From assembly GCA_016705235.1 (NCBI GenBank), contig JADIYP010000001.1, positions 992,001 to 1,056,000 of the forward strand: a stretch of DNA of 64,000 nt, read 5' to 3'. The stretch comes from Candidatus Leptovillus affinis. GTDB taxonomy: Bacteria; Chloroflexota; Anaerolineae; Promineifilales; Promineifilaceae. Shown here in pieces: positions 8,499 through 16,873 of the stretch. The translations under genes were made by a program, and so were the position numbers. How positions within the stretch are numbered: position 1 is the stretch's first letter; each line of letters starts with the position of its first letter. The notes below the pieces were generated by a model. That model was not told where the DNA came from, did not search any database, and saw only the letters and a program-made list of their open reading frames with translations.

Positions 8499-9755
8499 AT
8501 GACACTTACTCCTGTAAGCGATACCATCCAAGAGCTGACCCTTGAAGAACTTCGCAATAAAGTTGGCACCGGGATGGAAATTGAAAACGCCGAAGAGCAT
8601 ATGCTTCTGAGCATGGGGCCACAGCATCCGAGTACGCATGGCGTATTACGGCTTTTGGTAGAGTTGGATGGGGAAACAGTTGTCAATTTGGCTCCGGACA
8701 TCGGGTTTTTGCACACTGGCATCGAGAAGAATATGGAGGCCAAGACATTCACCAAAGCCCTGGTGATGACAGACCGCATGGATTACCTCTCGCCGATGTC
8801 TAACAACCTGGGCTACATCCTGGCGATAGAAAAGCTATTGGGCGTGGAAGCCACACCCCGCGCGCAAGTGATTCGCGTGATTCTGACAGAATTGCAGCGC
8901 GTCGCCAGCCATTTGGTCTGGTTGGGCACAAGCGCGTTGGATATGGCGGCGATGTCGGTGTTTTTATACTGCTTCCGCGAGCGCGAATACATTTTAGACC
9001 TGTTCGAAATGGTAGCCGGCCAGCGAATGATGGTCAGCTATTTCCGCCCCGGTGGTTTGTGGCGAGACATTCCGGAAGAATTTGTGCCGGCCGTCCGGCA
9101 GTTTTTAGATTTTATGCCGGCCAAAATCGCCGATTATGAAGCGCTTTTGAAGAATAACCCCATCTTTTTGCAGCGAACCAAGGGTGTGGGCGTCGTTTCG
9201 TATGAAGACGCTATTTCCTGGGGGCTTACGGGCGGCTGCTTGCGCGGCTCCGGCGTGAATTATGATGTGCGCAAAGCTACACCTTACTGTGGGTATGAGG
9301 AATATGATTTTGATGTGCCCCTGCAAACAGATGGCGACGTATACGCTCGATACCTCGTGCGCATGGAAGAACTGCGGCAAAGTTTGCGCATTATTGAGCA
9401 AGCGTTGAACAAATTGCCGGAGGGACCAGTACAAATTTCGGATCGCAAAATTGTGCCGCCGCCGCGTGCCGAGCTAGGCAAAAGCATGGAAGCGGTTATC
9501 CATCACTTTAAGTTATGGACGGAAGGCTTTAAAGCGCCGGAAGGATTTGTTTATCAGGCGATTGAGTCGCCGCGTGGGGAATTTGGGGTGTATTTGCGCG
9601 GGAATGGCAGTTCGAAACCGGCGCGGGTGCATTTCCGTGCGCCGTCTTACGTGAATCTGGCGTCTTTGCCACGGATGTCTAAGAATTTGTTTGTGGCGGA
9701 TGTGGTGGCGATTATTGGGTCTATTGATATTGTGTTGGGTGAGATCGACCGGTAG
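8499..9755 (+). CDS. nuoD: NADH-quinone oxidoreductase subunit D
   Basis: This 418-residue 49-kDa subunit forms the quinone-binding cavity with NuoB. Diagnostic blocks are GPQHPSTHGVLRLL (about residues 40-53), PDIGFLHTGIEKNME, the MTDRMDYLSPMSNNLGY quinone-site stretch, GGLWRDIPEEF, and the C-terminal ESPRGEFGVYLRGNGSSKPARVHFRAPSY region in pieces. It starts behind AGAGGAAACT. The short insert before MGPQHPSTHG is acidic and unremarkable. Confidence 0.97.
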   Translation: MTLTPVSDTIQELTLEELRNKVGTGMEIENAEEHMLLSMGPQHPSTHGVLRLLVELDGETVVNLAPDIGFLHTGIEKNMEAKTFTKALVMTDRMDYLSPMSNNLGYILAIEKLLGVEATPRAQVIRVILTELQRVASHLVWLGTSALDMAAMSVFLYCFREREYILDLFEMVAGQRMMVSYFRPGGLWRDIPEEFVPAVRQFLDFMPAKIADYEALLKNNPIFLQRTKGVGVVSYEDAISWGLTGGCLRGSGVNYDVRKATPYCGYEEYDFDVPLQTDGDVYARYLVRMEELRQSLRIIEQALNKLPEGPVQISDRKIVPPPRAELGKSMEAVIHHFKLWTEGFKAPEGFVYQAIESPRGEFGVYLRGNGSSKPARVHFRAPSYVNLASLPRMSKNLFVADVVAIIGSIDIVLGEIDR

Positions 9756-9797
9756 GGGAGACGGCCGTTACCCCCATATCTACCACTGGAGATTATC

Positions 9798-10319
9798 TTG
9801 ATCGCTGAAAAGTACGCAAAAGAGATTGAGGGAATTTTAGCCCGATTTCCAACCAAGAAATCGGCCGCATTACCACTGATGCACCTGGCGCAGCATGAAT
9901 ATGGCTACCTGAGCGACGAGGCCAAACGCGAAGTCGCCGAAATTTTGGGCCTGGACCCAACCCATATCTTATCTCTGGCCGGGTTTTATTCGCTCTACTA
10001 CGAAGAACCTGTTGGCAAATACGTGCTGGAAATCTGCAACGATCTGGCTTGCGCCCTGCGCGGCGCAGATGAATTTGTCGAGATGGCCAGCAATAAACTT
10101 GAGATTCCGGTCGATGCAACCACGCCCGACGGCTTGTTCACCCTGAAAACTGTCATGTGTTTGGGCGCTTGCGACCACGCACCCATGTTGCAGTGCAACT
10201 TGCGCTTTGAAGAAAATCTGGACGAAGAAAAATTTGACCAACTGTTGGCCCGGCTACGAACAGAAGCAGACGAGCCGTCTGTCGTAGAAAAAATTACATC
10301 CTACGCGATCCGTGAGTAG
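9798..10319 (+). CDS. nuoE: NADH-quinone oxidoreductase subunit E
   Basis: This 173-residue thioredoxin-like subunit holds the [2Fe-2S] cluster N1a. The ligands are C80 and C85 (EICNDLACALRG) and C121 and C125 (CLGACDHAPM). The start is an unusual TTG at 9798 placed six bases after CTGGAGA; no ATG or GTG gives the conserved N-terminus (YAKEIEGILARFPTK). A 24-residue tail after the fold is normal for the family. nuoF begins a few bases downstream. Confidence 0.95.
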   Translation: MIAEKYAKEIEGILARFPTKKSAALPLMHLAQHEYGYLSDEAKREVAEILGLDPTHILSLAGFYSLYYEEPVGKYVLEICNDLACALRGADEFVEMASNKLEIPVDATTPDGLFTLKTVMCLGACDHAPMLQCNLRFEENLDEEKFDQLLARLRTEADEPSVVEKITSYAIRE

Positions 10320-10337
10320 CGGATTAAGGTGAAAGTT

Positions 10338-11621
10338 ATGGCAAATCTTTTGCTGCGTCATCGAGACATCCCTGACCTCCACAAGATTGACGTGTATCGG
10401 AAACATGGCGGTTATGAGGCTTTACACAAAGCCATTACCGAAATGACTCCCCAGGGCGTGATCGATGTGGTACGTTCGTCTGGCCTGCGCGGCCGTGGCG
10501 GGGCCGGGTTCCCGACTGGCGTCAAATGGAGTTTCATTCCCAAAGGACCGGGCGAAAAATACGTCGTCATCAACACCGACGAATCGGAAACCGGCACTTT
10601 TAAAGATCGGGAACTTTCAGAAAAGAATCCGCACCAAGTCATCGAAGGGGCCATCATTGCCGCCTATTCCATTGGCGCGAAAACCATTTACAACTACTTC
10701 CGCGGCGAGTTTATGGATGCCGGGTATGCCATGGAAGAAGCCATCCGCGAAGCATATGCCGCCGGTTTCCTGGGCAAAAATATTTTGGGCAGTGACTTTA
10801 GTTGTGATTTTTACTGCCATTACGGCGCGGGGGCATACATTTGCGGCGAGGAAACGGCGCTGATCAATTCCTTACAAGGTGAGTTGGGGCAGCCCTGGTC
10901 GAAGCCGCCGTTCCCGGCCGTGGAGGGTCTTTACCGTCGGCCAACCGTGGTGAATAACACAGAAACCTTGGCCAACGTGCCGCTGATCCTGGTGAATGGC
11001 GCGGATTGGTACATGAGCCTGGGCACCGATAAAAGCCCGGGCGTGAAGATTGTGTGTATGAGCGGTCATGTGGAAAAGCCGGGCAATTATGAAGTGGAGC
11101 TAGGCGTTACTTACCGTGAACTGCTGGCTATGGCCGGGGGAATGCGCGACGGTAAAAAGTTTAAGGCGCTGCTGCCCAGCGGCGGATCTGGTCCGGTAAT
11201 TACCGAAAAGGCGTTGGATGCTCCTCTGACTTATGAGGGGTTGACGCCGCATGGTTCGGTGATGGGGTCGGCTTCGGTGATTGTGATGGACGAGACCACC
11301 GACATGGTGTGGGCGGCGTTGAAAATGCTGCACTTCTTCAAGCACGAGTCGTGCGGCAAGTGTACCCCCTGCCGTGAAGGGACTTTTTGGATGGAGAAAC
11401 TGCTCCATCGCATCTACGAGGGGCATGGCACGCCGCAAGATGTGCAAACATTGGAAAGCGTGGCAAACCAGATTGGCGGCCGGACGCTGTGCGCCCTGGG
11501 CGATTTTGCTATCAATCCTGTTCTATCGACGATTAAACATTTCCCGGAGGAATATCGGGCTAAAGTGCAAGGATCGGCGAATGGGCAGGTTAAGGCGGCG
11601 GCCCGCACGGCCGTTGCCTGA
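10338..11621 (+). CDS. nuoF: NADH-quinone oxidoreductase subunit F
   Basis: This 427-residue subunit binds NADH and FMN and carries cluster N3. GRGGAGFPTG (from residue 52) is the glycine-rich NADH/FMN loop and NTDESETGTFKDRE follows it. The [4Fe-4S] ligands are ESCGKCTPCREG (C339, C342, C345) and C385 (RTLCALGD). The start ATG at 10338 is preferred over the GTG at 10329 because AAGGTG then acts as the ribosome site. It is typical of group 1 NuoF in length and order. Confidence 0.96.
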   Translation: MANLLLRHRDIPDLHKIDVYRKHGGYEALHKAITEMTPQGVIDVVRSSGLRGRGGAGFPTGVKWSFIPKGPGEKYVVINTDESETGTFKDRELSEKNPHQVIEGAIIAAYSIGAKTIYNYFRGEFMDAGYAMEEAIREAYAAGFLGKNILGSDFSCDFYCHYGAGAYICGEETALINSLQGELGQPWSKPPFPAVEGLYRRPTVVNNTETLANVPLILVNGADWYMSLGTDKSPGVKIVCMSGHVEKPGNYEVELGVTYRELLAMAGGMRDGKKFKALLPSGGSGPVITEKALDAPLTYEGLTPHGSVMGSASVIVMDETTDMVWAALKMLHFFKHESCGKCTPCREGTFWMEKLLHRIYEGHGTPQDVQTLESVANQIGGRTLCALGDFAINPVLSTIKHFPEEYRAKVQGSANGQVKAAARTAVA

Positions 11622-11645
11622 TCATTGGAGACAGGCGATTAGCAG

Positions 11646-14216
11646 ATGAGTGATCTGATTACCCTGACAATCGATGGCGTAGAGGTAAGCGTAGCCAAAG
11701 GGACACGCATCGCCGACGCCGCCAAACGAATTGGCAACGATATTCCCGTTTTTTGTCACCATCCCAAGCTGGAACCGGTGGGGATGTGCCGCATGTGCCT
11801 GGTGGAAGTGGGCCTGCCGGTGCGCGACCGCGCCACCGGGGCGCTGCTGACCAATGCCGATGGTTCGCCGCAGCTCAATTTTGGCCGCGGCCTGCAAACA
11901 GCTTGCACCATTCAGGTTTCTGAAGGCATGGTTGTGCGCACCGCCACTGAGCCAGTCCTGGAAGCGCGCAAATCGGTCATCGAATTTTTGCTGACCAGCC
12001 ACCCATTGGACTGCCCAATTTGCGACAAGGGCGGCGAATGCCCGCTGCAAAATCTGACGATGGCGCATGGCGTTGGGCAAAGCCGGATGCATTTTGGCGA
12101 TAAGCTGAAGTTGGACAAGCATGTGCCTCTGGGCGATCTGATTTATCTGGACCGCGAACGCTGCATCCAGTGCGCGCGCTGCATCCGTTTTCAGGAAGAA
12201 GTGGTGGATGACCCGGTTATTCGCTTCCACAATCGGGGGCGCAGCCTGGAAATTGTAACGCTGTCTGACCCTGGTTTTGACAGCGTGTGGAGCGGGAACA
12301 CGACCGATATTTGCCCGGTGGGCGCGTTGACGACGGCCGATTTTCGTTTTGGCGCACGGCCGTGGGAATTAACCCCCGTCGCCAGCATTTGCCCGCACTG
12401 CCCGGTGGGCTGTAATACAACCATGAGTACCCGGCGCGAGGCGATGGCCAACGGCCGTACCGTCATCAAGCGCATCATGCCCCGTCAAAACGAAGCGGTA
12501 AACGAAATCTGGATTTGCGACAAAGGCCGCTTTGTCCACCACTTTGCCGATCATGCCAATCGCCTGACCCAACCCCTGATTCGTCAGAATGGGAAATTGG
12601 TGGAGACAAGTTGGGGCGAAGCGTTGGATTTTGTCGCCGGTAAATTGCAGATCGACGCCCACATGGTAGCTGGTCTGGCGGGCGCTCGCCTGAGCAATGA
12701 AGATTTGTTTGCTTTCCAACGCTTATTCCGCGATGGGTTGAAGAGCCAAAATATAGACTTGGCCAAGCGTCGCCTGGCCGGCGGCGATGTCGCGGCGCAG
12801 GTTGGCCTGAGCAGCGGCAGCAATTTGAAAGATTTGGGCAAGGGAGACGCGATTTTGGTCGTGGCCTCCGATTTGCACGACGAAGCGCCGGTGTGGTGGC
12901 TGCGCGTGAAGCAGGCCGCCGAACGGGGCGCAACCCTGGTGGTGGCCAATGCCCGCGCTACCCGTCTGGATGCGTTTGCGGCCTTTTCGCTGCATTACGA
13001 AGCCGGACAGGCGCTGGCAACTGTCAATCAATTGGTGAGCATGGCCAAGGTGGAAACGGACACGGCCGTTACCAACGACATCGTTTCTGCTGCCGAAGCT
13101 CTCTTCAAAGCAGAAAATCTGGTGATTTTCTACGGGTCGGAAGGATTGGCCTACGACGAGACGGACGCTCTGGCAAAGTTGTTGGGCAATTTGCTGCTCA
13201 TTGAAAATGGCCACAAACACGCCGGGCGCGTAAACAACGGCCTGGTTCCAGTCTGGCCGCACAACAACACGCAAGGCGCCTGGGATATGGGCGTTCATCC
13301 GGCGTATGCCCCTGGTTATAAGCCGGTGAAAGAGGCGGGATTGGACGCCACGGCCGTTTATGCCGCTGTGGCCAATGGCGACTTAAAGGCATTGTACATT
13401 GCCGGGGCCGACCCGGTTGGCGATGGGTTGATGCCTGACCGGGGTAAGCTGGATTTCCTGGTAGTGCAAGAATTATTCTTGACGGACACGGCCGTGTTGG
13501 CCGATGTGGTATTACCGGCGCAAAGCTGGGCGGAGCGCGAAGGCACATTTACAACCGGCGAGCGCCGTGTGCAGCGGTATTACCCGGCCATTCCTGTGGT
13601 GGGGCAGAGCCGGCCAGACTGGCAAATTTTGGCCCAGATTGGCGAACGCGTCGGGTTGGGTAAACCAGCATTTGCCGCCAGCCTGACCTTTAAGGATGTC
13701 GCCCGTATCGTGCCGCAATATAAAGGCATGGATTATCGCACTCTGGCGCAGGTGGAAAAGCAGTGGCCGGATGTCGGCGGCGAAGACCTCTATTACGGCG
13801 GCAACGCTTACGAGAATCGATCTGGTTTGGGCCAACAGTGGCCGGTTACCGCAGAAAAGAGCGCGGTGGCCCATTTTGATGTGCCGACGGTAAAGACGGG
13901 ACGGAAAGATGGACTGCAAATGATGTGGACGGCCGTTTTATATGCGCCGGGCACACTGGTAGATTGCTCAGACGTGATCGCGCCGCGTAAGGCCCAGCCT
14001 GTGGCCGCCTTGCATGGAACGGACGCGGCCCGTTTGGCGGTTGCGGATGGAGATTGGGTTGAGGTGATGGTAAACGGAACGGCCGTGCAGGTTACGGTTC
14101 GGGTTGACGACCGCGCGCCGGTGGGTCTGGTGTTGGTGGCGGGCGTTCCGTGGTGGCCGGGAACGGCCGTGGCCGATCTCAAAAAAATAGTCGCCGCCGC
14201 GTTGGCCGTCAACTAA
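11646..14216 (+). CDS. nuoG: NADH-quinone oxidoreductase subunit G
   Basis: This 856-residue subunit has the iron-sulfur relay at its N-terminus and a catalytically inactive molybdopterin-oxidoreductase body. N1b ligands are C37, C48, C51 and C87. N5 is held by H119, C123, C126 and C132 (HPLDCPICDKGGEC), and N4 by C173, C176, C179 and C223 (CIQCARC, DICPVGAL). An extra CPHCPVGC set with a later WICDKG (C249, C252, C256, C291) predicts the additional cluster N7, present in E. coli and Thermus but lost in mitochondria. The gene carries seven ACGGCCGT palindromes, read mostly as Thr-Ala-Val. Confidence 0.96.
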   Translation: MSDLITLTIDGVEVSVAKGTRIADAAKRIGNDIPVFCHHPKLEPVGMCRMCLVEVGLPVRDRATGALLTNADGSPQLNFGRGLQTACTIQVSEGMVVRTATEPVLEARKSVIEFLLTSHPLDCPICDKGGECPLQNLTMAHGVGQSRMHFGDKLKLDKHVPLGDLIYLDRERCIQCARCIRFQEEVVDDPVIRFHNRGRSLEIVTLSDPGFDSVWSGNTTDICPVGALTTADFRFGARPWELTPVASICPHCPVGCNTTMSTRREAMANGRTVIKRIMPRQNEAVNEIWICDKGRFVHHFADHANRLTQPLIRQNGKLVETSWGEALDFVAGKLQIDAHMVAGLAGARLSNEDLFAFQRLFRDGLKSQNIDLAKRRLAGGDVAAQVGLSSGSNLKDLGKGDAILVVASDLHDEAPVWWLRVKQAAERGATLVVANARATRLDAFAAFSLHYEAGQALATVNQLVSMAKVETDTAVTNDIVSAAEALFKAENLVIFYGSEGLAYDETDALAKLLGNLLLIENGHKHAGRVNNGLVPVWPHNNTQGAWDMGVHPAYAPGYKPVKEAGLDATAVYAAVANGDLKALYIAGADPVGDGLMPDRGKLDFLVVQELFLTDTAVLADVVLPAQSWAEREGTFTTGERRVQRYYPAIPVVGQSRPDWQILAQIGERVGLGKPAFAASLTFKDVARIVPQYKGMDYRTLAQVEKQWPDVGGEDLYYGGNAYENRSGLGQQWPVTAEKSAVAHFDVPTVKTGRKDGLQMMWTAVLYAPGTLVDCSDVIAPRKAQPVAALHGTDAARLAVADGDWVEVMVNGTAVQVTVRVDDRAPVGLVLVAGVPWWPGTAVADLKKIVAAALAVN

Positions 14217-14238
14217 ACAGTGAAAAAGAGGACATAGC

Positions 14239-15333
14239 ATGACATTTGGTCAAATTGCTTTATGGGGATTGGTTGTAGGCTTCGTCATGTCGATGGTAAT
14301 CATTACCGGCTTTGCCTACACCACGCTGCTGGAACGCAAGGTTCTGGCCCGAATGCAAGCCCGTGTAGGGCCAAATCGCGCCGGGTATATTCCCCTACCT
14401 GGGCGAGGCGGTCAGGAGAAAAAACTATTGGCCGGGTTCTTACAGCCCGCCGCCGACGCCGTCAAACTATTCTTTAAAGAAGACCCAACACCCGGCAAGG
14501 CAGACAAGGTTGTCTATAACATCGCGCCCATGTTGGCTGTTATTCCAGCCATCCTGATTCTGGCTGTTATTCCCTGGGCCGGCAAAATCCCGGGTTTGGT
14601 TCCAGAACAATATAGCTATTTTGCGATTGTACCCGGCTTGAATGTAGCTGTTCTATTTGTTTTGGCTGTCACATCCATTAGTGTTTATGGCGTGGTGCTG
14701 GCTGGTTGGGCTTCCAACAGTAAGTATGCCGTGTTAGGCGGCATACGCGCCTCGGCGCAGATGATCAGCTATGAATTGGCCATGTCGTTGTCGGTATTAG
14801 TGCCGGTGATGATTGCCAACTCGATGGATTTGGGCGTGATTGTAGAAGCGCAAAGGGGCGGGTGGATTGTGTTTTTGCAACCCGTTGCCGCAGTCATATT
14901 TTGCATTGCTGCCTTAGCTGAACTTCAGCGCGCCCCCTTTGATTTATTGGAAGCCGAGCAGGAATTATCGGCCGGCTTTAATGTGGAATACGCCGGGATG
15001 CGATTTGGCATGTTTTTCATGGCTGAATACATGAAAATGGTTTCTCTGAGCGCCATTGCGGCGACGCTGTTTTTTGGTGGCTATCGGGGGCCGTTTGTGG
15101 ATCAGGTTCCGGTTTTGGGTTTCGTTTATTTGTTTGTCAAGATTTTTATTGGCTTGTTCTTGATGATTTGGATTCGGGCGACATTTCCACGGCTGAGATA
15201 CGATCAATTGATGTTGTTTGGCTGGAAACGGCTGCTGCCGATTTCGGTCATCAATTTTATGATTGTGGCGGTCTTTATTGTACTGGCTCAGGAGGGCGTT
15301 TTTGCGCCGATTACCAGGCTCTTTGGCTTTTAG
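14239..15333 (+). CDS. nuoH: NADH-quinone oxidoreductase subunit H
   Basis: This 364-residue polytopic subunit links the quinone site to the proton channels. Family blocks seen are TLLERKVLARMQARVGPNRAG, GFLQPAADAVKLFFKEDPTP, the GGIRASAQMISYEL loop and AELQRAPFDLLEAEQEL with its essential acidic residues, plus RATFPRLRYDQLM. About eight to nine membrane helices are evident. The start has the ribosome site AGAGGA. It is followed by a 113-bp spacer with two hairpins before nuoI. Confidence 0.96.
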   Translation: MTFGQIALWGLVVGFVMSMVIITGFAYTTLLERKVLARMQARVGPNRAGYIPLPGRGGQEKKLLAGFLQPAADAVKLFFKEDPTPGKADKVVYNIAPMLAVIPAILILAVIPWAGKIPGLVPEQYSYFAIVPGLNVAVLFVLAVTSISVYGVVLAGWASNSKYAVLGGIRASAQMISYELAMSLSVLVPVMIANSMDLGVIVEAQRGGWIVFLQPVAAVIFCIAALAELQRAPFDLLEAEQELSAGFNVEYAGMRFGMFFMAEYMKMVSLSAIAATLFFGGYRGPFVDQVPVLGFVYLFVKIFIGLFLMIWIRATFPRLRYDQLMLFGWKRLLPISVINFMIVAVFIVLAQEGVFAPITRLFGF

Positions 15334-15340
15334 GCCAATT

Positions 15341-15434
15341 CCAAAAATAACGATCTGAAAATCAGGCGTATTTCTGGAATTGACTTGAGGCTGCTCCTGT
15401 TTACGAGGCAGTTTATCTTTTGCAGCAGCCTTAG
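15341..15434. repeat. Two hairpins in the nuoH-nuoI spacer
   Basis: AATTCCA (15341) pairs with TGGAATT near 15374, and GGCTGCT near 15390 pairs with AGCAGCC near 15425. Neither is followed by a T-run, so they may be processing or stability elements and not terminators. Confidence 0.4.
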
Positions 15435-15446
15435 TGGAGAATTTTT

Positions 15447-15956
15447 ATGTTTGGAATGATTGCTGAACTTGCCAAGGGGATGGGTATTACGCTGAAGCAC
15501 TTTTTTCAGCCGCCTGTCACCACGCAATATCCTGAAGTAAAACGCCCGGTTCGCAACCGCTTTAAAGGGCGTCATGAACTCAAGCGTTATGATAATGGCT
15601 TGGAACGCTGTATCGGTTGTTCCTTGTGCGCGGCGGCTTGCCCGGCAGACGCAATTTTTGTGGAAGCAGCGGAGAATACGGACGATGAGCGGTATTCGCC
15701 CGGCGAGCGTTTTGCGCGGGTGTATGAAATAAACATGCTGCGTTGTATCTTTTGTGGTTATTGCGAGGATGCCTGCCCCACGCAGGCGATTGTCTTGGAG
15801 CACAATTATGAATTGAGCTTCTATGATCGGCAGAGCGCGATTTACACGAAGGATATGTTGATTGTGGATGTGCCGGTTAACGGCCGTCCCACGCCACAGG
15901 TTGTAGAACCCGGCGTATTTACGAAGGCGATCCCGATGATGGAGAACCCGGAGTAA
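15447..15956 (+). CDS. nuoI: NADH-quinone oxidoreductase subunit I
   Basis: This 169-residue ferredoxin-like subunit carries clusters N6a and N6b. The two [4Fe-4S] motifs are CIGCSLCAAAC (C55, C58, C61, C65) followed by P, and CIFCGYCEDAC (C100, C103, C106, C110) followed by P. The amphipathic N-terminal helix that lies on the membrane (GMGITLKHFFQPPVT) is present. A good ribosome site (TGGAG) precedes the ATG. Confidence 0.97.
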   Translation: MFGMIAELAKGMGITLKHFFQPPVTTQYPEVKRPVRNRFKGRHELKRYDNGLERCIGCSLCAAACPADAIFVEAAENTDDERYSPGERFARVYEINMLRCIFCGYCEDACPTQAIVLEHNYELSFYDRQSAIYTKDMLIVDVPVNGRPTPQVVEPGVFTKAIPMMENPE

Positions 15957-16046
15957 TTTGTAGGCCACGGGACACGGCATGCGGTCTGCGGAGGGTGAGG
16001 CGTGTTGGCGAACGGCCGTGTGTACAAAAATTGAAGGCGATTTCAT

Positions 16047-16565
16047 ATGGGTAATCCGATTATTTTTCTCTTATTGGCGATAGTGGCCATTGGCGCGGCC
16101 GTTGGCATGTTAACGAGCCACAACGCCGTCCACAGCGCGCTGTACCTCGTGCTCAATTTTGTCACAATTGGCGTCTTTTACATCACCTTAAACGCGCCCT
16201 TCATTGCCATGGTGCAAATCACGGTTTATGCCGGGGCGATTATGGTGCTGTTTTTGTTTGTAATCATGTTGTTGGGCGCCGAACAATTGCGCGGCGTCAC
16301 CGACGTCAAAGGCGGAGAACGTGTGCATCGAGCGGTGGCTGGTTTATTAGCGGCCGTTTTGTTATTGGCCAGCGCGCTGCTGCTTTTCCAAAGCGATGCG
16401 CCAGAAATAGCCGCAGCGGCCATCGACACCAGTCCAACCGCCTTGGGGCTGCGCCTGTTTGCCGGTTACGTCTTCCCATTTGAAGTGACCGGCGTTCTGC
16501 TGCTGGCAGCCATGATCGGCGTATTTGTGTTTAGTAAAACTAAGAAGCGAGGTCAAGATGCCTGA
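16047..16565 (+). CDS. nuoJ: NADH-quinone oxidoreductase subunit J
   Basis: This 172-residue membrane subunit has five predicted helices and the conserved third-helix block QITVYAGAIMVLFLFVIMLL. An early NAVHSALYLVLNF helix is also typical. Its stop codon overlaps the nuoK start by 8 bp. The 90-bp upstream spacer carries one ACGGCCGT palindrome and nothing else recognisable. Confidence 0.95.
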   Translation: MGNPIIFLLLAIVAIGAAVGMLTSHNAVHSALYLVLNFVTIGVFYITLNAPFIAMVQITVYAGAIMVLFLFVIMLLGAEQLRGVTDVKGGERVHRAVAGLLAAVLLLASALLLFQSDAPEIAAAAIDTSPTALGLRLFAGYVFPFEVTGVLLLAAMIGVFVFSKTKKRGQDA

Positions 16566-16866
16566 GGTCACGATTGATTGGTACATCGCGCTCAGTGTCA
16601 TCCTGTTTACCATTGGATCATTGGGTGTGCTGCTGCGCCGCAACGCCATCATCGTTTTTATGTCTGTGGAAATGATGCTGAACTCGGCGAATCTGGCCTT
16701 TGTGGCCTTTGCGCGGCATCTTGGCGATCTGGATGGTCAGGTGTTGGTGTTTTTCGTCATCACGGTCGCTGCGGCCGAAGTGGCCGTTGGTCTGGCTCTG
16801 ATTGTGGCGATCTTCCGCACGAAAAAGAGCATCAACATCGACGAGATGAATCTTTTAAAGGGATAG
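16558..16866 (+). CDS. nuoK: NADH-quinone oxidoreductase subunit K
   Basis: This 102-residue Mrp-related subunit has three membrane helices. SVEMMLNSANLAFVAF contains the channel glutamate and VITVAAAEVAVGLAL the second conserved glutamate. The ATG at 16558 overlaps the nuoJ stop and gives the standard NuoK N-terminus, so longer upstream starts were not used. Confidence 0.96.
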   Translation: MPEVTIDWYIALSVILFTIGSLGVLLRRNAIIVFMSVEMMLNSANLAFVAFARHLGDLDGQVLVFFVITVAAAEVAVGLALIVAIFRTKKSINIDEMNLLKG

Positions 16867-16873
16867 CACGATT